Assembly: GCF_037038585.1 (NCBI RefSeq)
Contig: NW_027288510.1
Span: 2,609,001-2,673,000, forward strand
Direction: 5' to 3'
DNA from: Patagioenas fasciata
Lineage: Eukaryota; Chordata; Aves; Columbiformes; Columbidae
Length of the DNA: 64,000 bases
A program made the translations under genes and the position numbers. This document shows, one piece after another, positions 34,301 through 47,301 of this stretch. The notes under the pieces are model-generated. The model saw only the letters and a program-made list of their open reading frames with translations, ran no database searches and was not told the DNA's origin. Each line of letters begins with the position of its first letter. Within the stretch, counting starts at the first letter, position 1.

Positions 34301-35104
34301 CCTGCTTTCTTTCACCAGAAGAGCGGTGACTGCTGCAGTTTGCACACACTCAAGACACTGGCTCTAAGAGCTTAGATAAGTGTGCCACTGGCTGTCGCTT
34401 CCCCCCAGCCCACTTGCTGGTGGAGCAGTGTGGGAGGCAGAACAGGCCACCCTGTGCAAGCATTGCTCAACAGTACCAAAAACATCTCTGTATTATCAAC
34501 ACTGCTTTTAGCACGAATCAGAAAACATAGTCCCATACTAGGTACCACAAAGAACATTAACTCCACCCTGGCCAAAACCAACACAAACTTCCAGGTAATA
34601 GAATAGCTCTCAAATTTTCTCCTTATCACCCCCCCAGGCAGTAACTGTGCTTCCACACCCAGAGCCTGTAAAACGTTTGTCTCTAATAAATAAGCTGGGG
34701 AATCTTCCACTAATATATTCCTTCCCCATACACTTTTAATTCTTATTATCACAGATAGGAATTTATTCATAATTGTCTCTCCTTCCTCCCTGCTACCCCA
34801 TTTATTACAACTCTTTCTTCAGTTTTAGATCTTTTTAGGGTAGAATTTAGAAGGGATAGGGTAGCTTCTGTTTTTACTAAAAACTAGACCTCATTACCTC
34901 CTACTTTACCAATTACATGCCCCTTTGCGATTTAAACAAGTTGCCCCACAAAAAAGAAACACCACAAATATTTTCAGCCCCTCTGATTTTCCAAAGTGTA
35001 TTGAGTTTTCCTCCTTTAGTCATTTCTAACAGTTGCCGTCCTCGGGGTAAATATCCCACATTTCCACAATAAGAGCATTCCATTTTCTCTCACTCTCTCA
35101 CTGT
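31337..35104 (-). pseudogene. Minus-strand gamma-like ERV relic, unit B
   Basis: Same order as in unit A on the minus strand: nucleocapsid remnant, possible protease (34770-34372), RNase H (34345-33826), integrase (33545-33083), env surface (32653-32294) and env transmembrane (31718-31443). The same disabling changes are present, so decay preceded amplification. Confidence 0.75.
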
Positions 35105-36087
35105 ACCAAATGCTACGAGCGTGTGAGAATAGGAAGACTAACCCAACATGTTCTACATTATCACGCTCCTATTAATTCTGGATGTTATGATAGAACAAAA
35201 TTGGAGAAGTGTGAAATCCAAGGGCAGAAATTATGGGTAGCAACTAACCTAGAGAAAGGTGGACTCGCTGTAGGCTCTGCCTCCTGCCCTAGGGGACAAC
35301 AGAGGATCTGTTTTACACAAGCTGGTAGGAGGGGCTATTCAGATGGAGGGGGAGTGCAAGACAAAACTTGAAACAGAGAGGAGTTTAATAAATGCCCCAT
35401 AGGAGGAATGCAAACTTGGAAAGATGGTGAATGGCCTGCACAAAGAATATCTGAATACTATGATCCAGCCACATGGGCCCAAGATGGAAACTGGGGATCC
35501 CGTACCCCTATATATATGCTAAACCAAATTATTCGGTTGCAAGCAGTGGTTGAAATAATAAGCAACCAGACGGCTGAGGCACCGAATCTCATAGCGAGAC
35601 AATTGTCTCAGACCAGAGCTGCAGTGTACCAAAATCAGGGAGCGGGAGATTGGCTTTCAGCTGAAGAGAGGGGGGCGTCTGTGGGAAACTGAATACTTCG
35701 GAGTGTTGTTTGGAAAGAGATAACGATGGGGAAGCCATAATGAAAATAGCAGAGGAGATAAAACGCGTTGCACATGTACCAGTACAGAAATGGAATTCTA
35801 TACTTACTAGCCATTGGTGGGGTAACTTATTTGGGGGAGCCTGGTGGAAGAAAATAGGCTTCATGATAGTATGTGCATTTCTGGGTTTACTGTTTGTGCC
35901 ACGTATGACCCCGCGCTTTGTTCGGTTAATACATTCAGTAGTCCAAGCCATGCAAATCTCAGGCACGCCTATAGATCCTGAAATGGCAGCAAAAGGAACG
36001 GGGTATAAACTAATGATTTTAAAAGATAACACCAAACTGGACCTGGCCATCGCACTGGGAAGAAGAAACCCAAAAGGAAAGCGCTAG
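35105..36087 (+). pseudogene. ERV env, copy C
   Basis: Surface block 35123-35371. The heptad frame runs on to 35692 because the TGA of copies A and B is GGA here. The two-base insertion still breaks it before the cysteine motif. Membrane-span frame 35710-36087 is intact. Confidence 0.8.
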
Positions 36088-36366
36088 GAAGTGCAGTGAG
36101 CGGGGTCACCACACCAAAGAGCGCGAGCTCCCGCTGCAGCCCAACAGATGCCATTGCTGCCGGGGCACCAGCCGCCCGGTCATCAGCTGCCCCAGAAGAG
36201 CAACACGAATGTTTTGTTCAACATGAGAATTTGTTTGTTCTTTGAGGGAGAAAGATAAGTCTTCTCCTGTCGAAGCAGCCTTCTTACTTGTGGTCTGAGA
36301 AAAGGTTAAATAGGGAATCATCATGTTAGTACAAGAATTTACTAACCTTCCCGAAAAGGGGGGAAC

Positions 36367-36868
36367 TGACAGAGGGAACTAACTAACTAACTAACTAACC
36401 CATTACGTTAAGAAAAAACAGAACCTCGTTGAATGCCAAGGTAAGAGGTTTTACAGCACCTAGATGTAAACTTGAGAAGACGAGATAACGAAGATTTACA
36501 GCAAAAGGGGGGAACCAGTCTGATTTCAATCGACTTGGCAGCTTGGGTTCCAGTCCACTCAACATAATGAGCCAAAGGTAAAGAGGTCACTGTGACGAGG
36601 CTGAAGGAGCCTTCATCCAAAGACCCTCCTCAAGACCACCAGATGGCACTGCGCAGGTGCAACAGGGAGGGGTCAAGGAGGAGACTATGGAAATGATCAC
36701 CTGGGACTCATTTTAAGAAGAAGCGGGAAAGGTTATGAATATGTAGAGGCGTTCCTGGGGTCATTATGAATACGTAACACCTTACTGTATTTAAACACAC
36801 CTCATTCAGCTTCTTTGGGGAACTCAGAAATTGCTGAGCTGACACCAAGTCCTGCTGTGTCCCTGTCA
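36367..36868 (+). repeat. 3' LTR of the plus-strand ERV, unit C
   Basis: Same termini as unit A, with one more AACT near the start and one extra T at the ATTTAAA site. Confidence 0.75.
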
Positions 36869-37713
36869 CCCGCAGAGTGCCCGCATCCTCCCCACGGTAG
36901 CGGGCATTGTGACAAAGGTTCTATGTCAGCTGGGTGTGGCAGCCGAGCGCCCCCTAGGGGAGGGGGAGCCTGTCAGCCCCGGGCCTGTCACTGCCTGCTG
37001 TCCCCCCTGTCACCAGCGAGGCCTCGGAAAAGTTTCCAAAACATGCCCAGACTTGGGTCCAGCGTGGCCAAAAGTCTCCAAGAGACAAGTCGGAAAGAAG
37101 GATATGGAACAAAGGGAGAAAGCGAAGGGAGCAAGCCAAAGGGAGGGAAGAGGAAAATCTAGTGCCGGGCTGCAGGACTGAAATGGAGGAATGGAAAGAC
37201 AAAAGCCAGGAAGCAGGAGAGTTTGAGAAAAGGAGAGAGGAAAGAAGAGACATGCAGCCAGACGAGGGCTTAGTGAGAGAGGCTGGCACAGAGAACAGGA
37301 TGAGAAGGAAATAAGGCAAGGCAAGGCTGGGCCAAAGGACGTTTCCTTGCTTTATATTTTCTACCACATACATCTGGAGACGAGCAGGGAAGCCATCAGA
37401 CCTGATGGATTAGGCCCAAACAAAAACCCCGGCTACTTGAGACACTTAGACTAAGCCTAAAATGCAAAGATCTCTCCATAAGGATGGGTTTTATACTCTA
37501 CTTCCACAATCTGCTGGCAGTACAAAAGAATAAGCGGCAGATCTACTTAGGCTGAGTCACGGTGGTTTTGTGCAGAAGGATATGGAACAAAGGGAGAAAG
37601 CAAAGGGAGCAGGACAAAGGGAGGGAAGAGGAAAAACTAGTGCTGAGCTGCAGGACTGAAATGGAGGAGGTTTTGCATTTTCTTATGATACAGTTGTATA
37701 GGTGGCTTCAAGC

Positions 37714-40700
37714 CTAGACAACACGATTTCACGTTTTTCTTCTGGAGTTATGCATTTGCTGTTCTTTCTTTCTTCTTGTTCTTTTAGCAGGATCATTTTA
37801 TCTGAGCATGGCAGTGGCCCTAAAGGCACTTGCTTTGATAGAGCTGTCCAATAAGGTGTTGAACAAGTCCTCGCAGACACGCAATGATGTAGCACGCTAT
37901 AGAAATCAGTGCTTCTGTTACTTCGATTAAAGAAGTAATTTCTCTCAATATTCCAAACCAAGATTCTAACAATCCCGTGAGTGGACTATCTACACCTGAA
38001 TTCTCAGCCAATTCTTCTGCTGAAGCTGTGGTTAGACATATATCACCTTTTTCTGCCAACATCGTATCTGGGACCATGTTATTTTCCCATGCCATTCTAC
38101 TAGTAGCATCTAATTGTTTGGTGATTCATTTAACTGCTTGTCTAGTATAACTTATAAATAAATGTTATTTATCCCGTCTACATTCTTGTTTGTAGTTACC
38201 TACCAAAACAAAAAGGACTCAGAACCCGCAGCTACCTTGACTTCTTGCTTTGTGTTCCTTGGGGACTCCTCTGGGGACCCCAATCTAATTGAAATAAACC
38301 CTGTCATCAGAGGAAAGCCCTCAACTCCTTTTTCTGTTGCCCTGATGGATCACAGTGTTCAAATGCCAGGGTAAAAGGAATTTCCAATTGTACGGCGTCA
38401 CAGGTACCTTCCCAGTGGGGGATAAAATGGAATGAAGTGTCATCTTCCCACAGTACCACCAAAGATCCACTCAAGAAGCATTTGAGGACATATGAGGACC
38501 AACTTCCCGTGTCTCTGCACACCTACTCATGTTCCTAGGAACTTGGTATCATTCCTGCCGCGTCGTGAGAGACAGGCAGTATGATTTTCAATTATTCCTG
38601 AAAATGCCAGGGGGATTTTGATATTTTTCCCTGCAAAGCTGGAAACAGGAGGGAGAGAGTATGACACGACTTATTTCTCCATGCCGTAGAGTCTTGGCAT
38701 AAGGCTAAGACGCACTCCATCCCCTGTCAATCTTCGCTCCACCCCAGAGGGAAGGGTACCACTTGGGCCACAGGCCTTCCTGCCGCACAGGCATAGCAAT
38801 TGCTCGTTTAGGCTTTGCACCATATATTTGATCCATTCTACCCAGGCATTTGTACCTCCATATATTTTGAACCTTCCCAGGGCATCTTTTCTACTAATGT
38901 CTATTTGTGATCCATAAACCCCACTTACTGAATCATCTGCTCTCTGTCTTGCAATTAGCAAAGGGTTGCACTGCAGAGACTCACATCCTGGGAGAGACTG
39001 TCCTTTAGATAGGGTCATTTTTCTTTGCAACTCTATAACCGTTCATTGCTCACTGTCCATCCCCTAAACTCTGTGCTCCAAATAACACTGTACCAGGAGG
39101 GGCAATGAGAGACAGCAACAAAAACTGTGCACTTCTTTAAATCATCCTTAGACTCAGGCCCCTTGGACACGTTTCTTTTCATAACTCCATTCTCTTTAGC
39201 TCTGTACATCCCCACAGTTAAGGATGTGGCAATCATCTACTCAAATTGTTAGGGAACCTTCAGTTTCAGTGACGTTTGTTAAGTAACCCATTTGTAAATT
39301 CTACATACACAGGATTAACAATCCCCAAAGGTTTCATTTCATTTTCATCTCTGTATCTTTAGTCGAAGGGGGTCATCAGTTGTCAATACTTGCCACTCGT
39401 CATTGTCCTTTGGAGGTTCGATTGGCTCTTTAATCCGTGTCTAATGAGTCCACCCTTTCTCAGCTGGTCGTACCACTGTCTCGGTGAGCAGCAGAACTTG
39501 AAATGCTCCTTCCCAACCTGGCTGAAGCTTCCGTTTCTTTCCAGGATTTGACCAGGACCCAGTTTTCAGGCTGAAACTTGTGAGCTGCAAACTCTAAAGG
39601 CAGAGTTTGTGCCAGAAGGCCTTGTGCCTGAGAGAAGATAGGCAAGACAACCCGAGTATACAGTTTTTGAGAAATAAATCCTTAGTTTCAAACTGTGGAG
39701 GTCCACCTGTTATTAAACTTTTGCTACCACTGCTGCTGCGGCAGTGCTCAGGAGGAAAGCTTCTCCCCAGCTGGCAAGGTGATCAACCAACACTAGTATG
39801 TATTTAATTCGACCAGCTACAGGCAAATCACCTTGAATATTTTGAGAGAGTTGTAAACTTGGACCCTGCCCTCCTGCAGGCTGCTTTTTAAGTGCCTTTT
39901 TATTTCTTCTTTTACAAACCACCCATCTTTCACAAATTTGCTTGGCTATACTATAAATTCCCGTATTACGTCACACATTGCTTGTGTTCCCCAATAACTC
40001 TCCTGATGTAGAATCGCTAATACCTCCCTCATGGTTTGCTTATTTAACATTTCTCTACCATCTGGGAGTACCCATTTCCCACTCTGTTCCCTGGCTCCTA
40101 ATTCTTGGAGGACTTCTTCTTATTTTTCATCAAAAACTGGAATTTCCTGTGAGGCCAGGACCTCAAGCGTGAGATAACTTACAGTTATCACTTCAGGTTT
40201 TAAGGCTGCTTCTCAGGCCATTTCATCTGATAACCAATCTCCCCTGACACATAAGGAGTTTCCCCTCTGATGTCCCAATGGACATCATGTACTACAGCCA
40301 CTTCTATTGGTGACATCAGATTATGTAACACTTGTCCAACTGGTTCTTCACAAACCAATTCTTTCCCTTTGCTATTAATTAGACCCCATTCTTCCCAGAT
40401 TTTCCCAAAGGTGTGCACTACTCCAAATGCACATCTAGAACCGTTACAGATGGTACCTTCTTTTCCATCTAACATCTGCAGTGCCTGATTGACAGCGTAT
40501 AGCTGGCATGTTTGAGCTGACCAGTTATTAGGTAACCTGCCCGTTTCTTATTTCACCACTCACACCTTCAACGATGGCACACCCATTGTGTCTTTTCCCC
40601 TGAATTATCCCTGAAGTCCCATCTATGAGGAGGTGCAGCCCATTGTCATCTCTCCACAGGAAAGCAGCAGGGTTTAATTTCCTGCTTTCTTTCACCAGAA

Positions 40701-41484
40701 GAGCGGTGACTGCTGCAGTTTGCACACACTCAAGGCACTGGCTCTAAGAGCTTAGATAAGTGTGCCACTGGCTGTCGCTTCCCCCCAGCCCACTTGCTGG
40801 TGGAGCAGTGTGGGAGGCAGAACAGGCCACCCTGTGCAAGCATTGCTCAACAGTACCAAAAACATCTCTGTATTATCAACACTGCTTTTAGCACGAATCA
40901 AAAAACATAGTCCCATACTAGGTACCACAAAGAACATTAACTCCACCCTGGCCAAAACCAACACAAACTTCCAGGTAATAGAACAGCTCTCAAATTTTCT
41001 CCTTATCACCCCCCCAGGCAGTAACTGTGCTTCCACACCCAGAGCCTGTAAAACGTTTGTCTCTAATAAATAAGCTGGGGAATCTTCCACTAATATATTC
41101 CTTCCCCATACACTTTTAATTCTTATTATCACAGATAGGAATTTATTCATAATTGTCTCTCCTTCCTCCCTGCTACCCCATTTATTACAACTCTTTCTTC
41201 AGTTTTAGATCTTTTTAGGGTAGAATTTAGAAGGGATAGGGTAGCTTCTGTTTTTACTAAAAACTAGACCTCATTACCTCCTACTTTACCAATTACATGC
41301 CCCTTTGCGATTTAAACAAGTTGCCCCACAAAAAAGAAACACCACAAATATTTTCAGCCCCTCTGATTTTCCAAAGTGTATTGAGTTTTCCTCCTTTAGT
41401 CATTTCTAACAGTTGCCGTCCTCGGGGTAAATATCCCACATTTCCACAATAAGAGCATTCCATTTTCTCTCACTCTCTCACTGT
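37714..41484 (-). pseudogene. Minus-strand gamma-like ERV relic, unit C
   Basis: Collinear with units A and B: possible protease 41150-40752, RNase H 40725-40200, integrase 39922-39460, env surface 39030-38671, env transmembrane 38095-37820. It shares their disabling changes. Confidence 0.75.
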
Positions 41485-42467
41485 ACCAAGTGCTACGAGC
41501 GTGTGAGAATAGGAAGACTAACCCAGTATGTTCTACATTATCACACTCGTATTAATTCTGGATGTTATGATAGAACAAAATTGGAGAAGTGTGAAATCCA
41601 AGGGCAGAAATTATGGGTAGCAACTAACCTAGAGAAAGGTGGACTCGCTGTAGGCTCTGCCTCCTGCCCTAGGGGACAACAGAGCATCTGTTTTACACAA
41701 GCTGGTAGGAGGGGCTATTCAGATGGAGGGGGAGTGCAAGACAAAACTTGAAACAGAGAGGAGTTTAATAAATGCCCCATAGGAGGAATGCAAACTTGGA
41801 AAGATGGTGAATGGCCTGCACAAAGAATATCTGAATACTATGATCCAGCCACATGGGCCCAAGATGGAAACTGGGGATCCCGTACCCCTATATATATGCT
41901 AAACCAAATTATTCGGTTGCAAGCAGTGGTTGAAATAATAAGCAACCAGACGGCTGAGGCACCGAATCTCATAGCGAGACAATTGTCTCAGACCAGAGCT
42001 GCAGTGTACCAAAATCAGGGAGCGGGAGATTGGCTTTCAGCTGAAGAGAGGGGGGCGTCTGTGGGAAACTGAATACTTCGGAGTGTTGTTTGGAAAGAGA
42101 TAACGATGGGGAAGCCATAATGAAAATAGCAGAGGAGATAAAACGCGTTGCACATGTACCAGTACAGAAATGGAATTCTATACTTACTAGCCATTGGTGG
42201 GGTAACTTATTTGGGGGAGCCTGGTAGAAGAAAATAGGCTTCATGATAGTATGTGCATTTCTGGGTTTACTGTTTGTGCCACGTATGACCCCGCGCTTTG
42301 TTCGGTTAATACATTCAGTAGTCCAAGCCATGCAAATCTCAGGCACGCCTATAGATCCTGAAATGGCAGCAAAAGGAACGGGGTATAAACTAATGATTTT
42401 AAAAGATAACACCAAACTGGACCTGGCCATCGCACTGGGAAGAAGAAACCCAAAAGGAAAGCGCTAG
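41485..42467 (+). pseudogene. ERV env, copy D
   Basis: As copy C, but a TGG codon just before the membrane span has become TAG (42225-42227), the only copy with this break. Surface block 41503-41751, heptad frame 41788-42072, rest of the membrane-span frame 42243-42467. Confidence 0.8.
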
Positions 42468-42746
42468 GAAGTGCAGTGAGCGGGGTCACCACGCCAAAGA
42501 GCGCGAGCTCCCGCTGCAGCCCAACAGATGCCATTGCTGCCGGGGCACCAGCCACCCGGTCATCAGCTGCCCCAGAAGAGCAACACGAATGTTTTGTTCA
42601 ACATGAGAATTTGTTTGTTCTTTGAGGGAGAAAGATAAGTCTTCTCCTGTCGAAGCAGCCTTCTTACTTGTGGTCCGAGAAAAGGTTAAATAGGGAATCA
42701 TCATGTTAGTACAAGAATTTACTAACCTTCCCGAAAAGGGGGGAAC

Positions 42747-43242
42747 TGACAGAGGGAACTAACTAACTAACTAACCCATTATGTTAAGAAAAAACAGAAC
42801 CTCGTCGAATGCCAAGGTAAGAGGTTTTACAGCACCTAGATGAAAACTTGAGAAGACGAGATAACGAAGATTTACAGCAAAAGGGGGAACCAGTCTGATT
42901 TCAATCGACTTGGCAGCTTGGGTTCCAGTCCACTCAACATAATGAGCCAAAGGTAAAGAGGTCACTGTGACGAGGCTGAAGGAGCCTTCATCCAAAGACC
43001 CTCCTCAAGACCACCAGATGGCACTGCGCAGGTGCAACAGGGAGGGGTCAAGGAGGAGACTACGGAAATGATCACCTGGGACTCATTTTAAGAAGAAGCG
43101 GGAAAGGTTATGAATATGTAGAGGCGTTCCTGGGGTCATTATGAATACGTAACACCTTACTGTATTAAACACACCTCATTCAGCTTCTTTGGGGAACTGA
43201 GCAATTGCTGAGCTGACACCAAGTCCTGCTGTGTCCCTGTCA
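42747..43242 (+). repeat. 3' LTR of the plus-strand ERV, unit D
   Basis: 496 bases, same termini; one G fewer in an internal G-run than unit A. Confidence 0.75.
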
Positions 43243-44086
43243 CCCGCAGAGTGCCCGCATCCTCCCCACGGTAGCGGGCATTGTGACAAAGGTTCTATGT
43301 CAGCTGGGTGTGGCAGCCGAGCGCCCCCTAGGGGAGGGGGAGCCTGTCAGCCCCGGGCCTCTCACTGCCTGCTGTCCCCCCTGTCAGCAGCGAGGCCTCG
43401 GAAAAGTTTCCAAAACATCCCCAGACTTGGGTCCAGCGTGGCCAAAAGTCTCCAAGAGACAAGTCGGAAAGAAGGATATGGAACAAAGGGAGAAAGCGAA
43501 GGGAGCAAGCCAAAGGGAGGGAAGAGGAAAATCTAGTGCCGGGCTGCAGGACTGAAATGGAGGAATGGAAAGACAAAAGCCAGGAAGCAGGAGAGTTTGA
43601 GAAAAGGAGAGAGGAAAGAAGAGACATGCAGCCAGACGAGGGGTTAGTGAGAGAGGCTGGCACAGAGAACAGGATGAGAAGGAAATAAGGCAAGGCAAAA
43701 TACAACAAAGGACGTTTCCTTGCTTGATATTTTCTACCACATTCATCTGGAGACGAGGAGGAAAGCCATCAGACCTGATGGATTAGGCCCAATCAAAAAC
43801 CCCGGCTACTTGAGACACTTAGACTAAGCCTAAAATGCAAAGATCTCTCCATAAGGATGGTTTTTATACTCTACTTCCACAATCTGCTGGCAGTACAAAA
43901 GAATAAGCGGCAGATCTACTTAGGCTGAGTCACGGTGGTTTTGTGCAGAAGGATATGGAACAAAGGGAGAAAGCAAAGGGAGCAGGACAAAGGGAGGGAA
44001 GAGGAAAAACCAGTGCTGAGCTGCAGGACTGAAATGGAGGAGGTTTTGCATTTTCTTATGATACAGTTGTATAGGTGGCTTCAAGC

Positions 44087-45484
44087 CTAGACAACACGAT
44101 TTCACGTTTTTCTTCTGGAGTTATGCATTTGCTGTTCTTTCTTTCTTCTTGTTCTTTTGGCAGGATCATTTTATCTGAGCATGGCAGTGGCCCTAAAGGC
44201 ACTTGCTTTGATAGAGCTGTCCAATAAGGTGTTGAACAAGTCCTCGCAGACACGCAATGATGTAGCACGCTATAGAAATCAGTGCTTCTGTTACTTCGAT
44301 TAAAGAAGTAATCTCTCTCAATATTCCAAACCAAGATTCTAACAATCCCGTGAGTGGACTATCTACACCTGAATTCTCAGCCAATTCTTCTGCTGAAGCT
44401 GTGGTTAGACATATATCACCTTTTTCTGCCAACATCGTATCTGGGACCATGTTATTTTCCCATGCCATTCTACTAGTAGCATCTAATTGCTTGGTGATTC
44501 ATTTAACTGCTTGTCTAGTATAACTTATAAATAAATGTTATTTATCCCGTCTACATTCTTGTTTGTAGTTACCTACCAAAACAAAAAGGACTCAGAACCC
44601 GCAGCTAACTTGACTTCTTGCTTTGTGTTCCTTGGGGACTCCTCTGGGGACCCCAATCTAATTGAAATAAACCCTGTCATCAGAGGAAAGCCCTCAACTC
44701 CTTTTTCTGTTGCCCTGATGGATCACAGTGTTCAAATGCCAGGGTAAAAGGAATTTCCAATTGTACGGCGTCACAGGTACCTTCCCAGTGGGGGATAAAA
44801 TGGAATGAAGTGTCATCTTCCCACAGTACCACCAAAGATCCACTCAAGAAGCATTTGAGGACATATGAGGACCAACTTCCCGTGTCTCTGCACACCTACT
44901 CATGTTCCTAGGAACTTGGTATCATTCCTGCCGCGTCGTGAGAGACAGGCAGTATGATTTTCAATTATTCCTGAAAATGCCAGGGGGATTTTGATATTTT
45001 TCCCTGCAAAGCTGGAAACAGTAGGGAGAGAGTATGACACGACTTATTTCTCCATGCCGTAGAGTCTTGGCATAAGGCTAAGACGCACTCCATCCCCTGT
45101 CAATCTTCGCTCCACCCCAGAGGGAAGGGTACCACTTGGGCCACAGGCCTTCCTGCCGCACAGGCATAGCAATTGCTCGTTTAGGCTTTGCACCATAGAT
45201 TTGATCCATTCTACCCAGGCATTTGTACCTCCATATATTTTGAACCTTCCCAGGGCATCTTTTCTACTAATGTCTATTTGTGATCCATAAACCCCACTTA
45301 CTGAATCATCTGCTCTCTGTCTTGCAATTAGCAAAGGGTTGCACTGCAGAGACTCACATCCTGGGAGAGACTGTCCTTTAGATAGGGTCATTTTTCTTTT
45401 CAACTCTATAACCGTTCATTGCTCACTGTCCATCCCCTAAACTCTGTGCTCCAAATAACACTGTACCAGGAGGGGCAATGAGAG
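44087..45484 (-). pseudogene. Minus-strand ERV env relic, unit D
   Basis: Only env remains: transmembrane part 44468-44193 and surface part 45403-45044. The integrase, RNase H and Gag parts lie in the missing section. Confidence 0.75.
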
Positions 45485-46603
45485 CACAGGCGGCGGCCTT
45501 CCCCGGCCCCAACCACCGCCTGCCCGCCCCAGTCCGCCGCAGCGAGCCCGGCCGCCCATCCCCGCCCAGAGTTCCTCCCCACCCCCCGCCCCGGCCTTTC
45601 GCCAGCGAGTTCGCCTCCCCCCCGGGAAGCCGGGGCGTCCCTGCCGGCTCCGTGCCCGGGGTGGACGGGGGTGGACGGCGGGGGGGGGTGGACGGGGGCG
45701 GGGGGGGCACGCGGGCGTCCCGCGGTTTCTCAGCCCCGCTGTCGGAGGCCTAACCCCCTCACCTGCCCGTGCTGCCGCCTCCCGCGCTTCTTCCTCGGTG
45801 GCTCGCTCGCTCGGTCCCTCGGCCCGCTGCCCGCCCCGGCCGCGGGCTGAAGAAGAAACCGACCCCGCCAGCGGCTTTGCCTCCCCCCGGGGAGGCATAG
45901 AGACACCGCGTCCCCGTCCCCGTCTCCCCGTCCCGGCCCGCCTGCCTCCCTGCCTACCCGCGCGCGGGGTTCCTCGGCCGATCGGCAAGACGCTCCCGCG
46001 CTGGCCTCCCCGCGACCGCCCGCCCGACGGGCTTGACTCCGAGCGACTGACCGTTGGGCACCTGGCGGGGGGCAGGGGGCCGGTTGCCGGGCGGCGGGGA
46101 GAGCGCGCATGCGCGGCGCGCGCAGTTGCCGACCCCCTCCGGCCCTTCCCGCGAGTGGGCCGGAGGGGGCGGGGGGCAAGGCGAGGGCGGGAGAGACCGC
46201 GCTTTGGGGTGCGGGCGGGGGGGGGGGGGTGTTTGTGCTCGCCGTGCAGTCTGAGCCGGAACACGAAGTGAAATTATACGGCGGCGGCGGCAGGTGCGGG
46301 TGGGGGGCACGACGACACCACCACGACCCCGCCGCCCCTGCCGAAATAAACCCCCACCAAAAAAAAAAAAAACCACTGCCACGAAACCCGCATCCCCACG
46401 CCACGCGCGAGCCCCGAAACTCCAGACACGGACTCGCCGAGCGTGTGCACGGATCGCGAGGGTCGAAAAGCTCGACTCGTAGAGTCGCGTACACTGTCCC
46501 GCAGCCACCCGCGAGAGGCTCGCTCGGTCGCGTCCAGATCCTGTCCCTGCGTAGGACCAACCGCCCCGCCGTTCCGGTTCAGTCCTTGCCCGCCGGTCCC
46601 ACT
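45485..46603. promoter_or_regulatory. CpG island interrupting the ERV array
   Basis: Extremely GC- and CpG-rich, with G-runs and a 13-base A-run near 46359. It replaces array sequence on its left edge and meets a scrap of the array unit on its right. Promoter-like, but no TATA box and no confirmed transcript. Open frames on both strands reflect composition. Confidence 0.7.
45763..45898 (-). CDS. Possible first coding exon inside the CpG island
   Basis: Minus strand. ATG at 45898, 45 codons plus one base, ending at a consensus donor (GGCAG then GTGAGG). The product is Ala/Arg/Glu-rich with no family motif. If real, later exons should lie to the left, but only ERV array is there, so the exon would be orphaned. 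Confidence 0.25.
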
Positions 46604-46725
46604 TACTTAGACTAAGCCTAAAATGCAAAGATCTCTCCATAAGGATGGGTTTTATACTCTACTTCCACAATCTGCTGGCAGTACAAAAGAATAAGCGGCA
46701 GATCTACTTAGGCTGAGTCACGGTG
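46604..46725 (+). repeat. Detached 122-bp scrap of the array unit
   Basis: Matches about 25167-25290 (linker of the unit) in direct orientation. It lies beyond the CpG island and shows that array-related sequence once extended or was copied here. Confidence 0.9.
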
Positions 46726-46977
46726 CTTTGCTCCTAAGACCATGCATACCATGGGAATATTTCAGCTGCATGTCCCACCCCAACCCCAGAGAGCAAGAGC
46801 TCCAGGAACAGGTGGAGAAACAGGGAAGAACACTGCAGTGCTTCTGAGAAATAAAGCAAGGACAGAAAGGCAGACGGGCATGCTGTGGAACCTTCTCCTT
46901 ACCCGACTGTGCTGCTGCCACTCACTTAATGACACTGTAGAGCAAGTACTTTTAGCACCTCTTTTGTGTTCCACGTT

Positions 46978-47301
46978 CCAGGAACCCTTCCCCTGGAGAT
47001 CCAGCTGCTGAGGTGGAGACTCAGGACCTGGACCCCATGGCTTCGGGGCAGAGGCTCTGCTGGGGAGGAGAGGAGACCAGGGGTTGCACTGGGAAATGTG
47101 TCTTTGCTGCAGAGGATTTGAGAGAGGTTCCGAAATCCCATCCCCAGCATTTCTGGTAGCAGTTAACTCCTCCTGCCCATGTCTATGTGGCCTGTAGTTG
47201 TGTCTCTGTCCCTGGGTCTGCTCCCTGTCCGTGTCACAGACCCCGTCCCACCCGCTGTGTCCTCAGCGCTGTCCTGCTCACACCTCCTGGCACTGCCCAG
47301 G
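46978..47301. repeat. Segmental duplicate, right copy (no provirus)
   Basis: Partner of 1-323. At the point where the left copy switches to the LTR, this copy continues through CCCAGGGGCAGC without interruption, so it represents the unoccupied version of that site. Confidence 0.9.

Larger units (their letters stand above)
29211..35104. repeat. Tandem ERV-chimera unit B (5894 bp), internally deleted
   Basis: Second copy. It lacks one 473-base interval between the internal direct repeats; the junction near 31262 is a hybrid, with left-repeat variants before and right-repeat variants after. A further 3-base CTT loss near 33739 accounts for the total 476-base shortfall against unit A. Confidence 0.95.
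35105..41484. repeat. Tandem ERV-chimera unit C (6380 bp)
   Basis: Third copy, full length. The 10 extra bases against unit A are an added AACT in the LTR, one extra T near 36790 and a repeated GGCAA-type pentamer near 37320. Confidence 0.95.
41485..45484. repeat. Tandem ERV-chimera unit D, truncated (4000 bp)
   Basis: Fourth copy. It is collinear with the others up to the env surface region of the minus-strand ERV and stops at 45484, where unrelated CpG-rich DNA begins. About 2.4 kb of the unit is missing on this side. Confidence 0.95.

Noticed and set aside
22841-45484. CRISPR-like or satellite origin of the array
   Set aside because: Units are kilobases long, contain retroviral genes and lack short regular repeats and spacers.
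22841-45484. Array as a pure assembly duplication
   Set aside because: Units differ by distinct substitutions, small indels and the mapped 473-base deletion, so they are separate copies. Long reads would still be decisive.
45437-46640. Several 160-280-codon overlapping frames in the CpG island
   Set aside because: Many frames on both strands are open at once, as expected from lack of stop-like AT content. Only the short exon with a donor site is kept, at low confidence.
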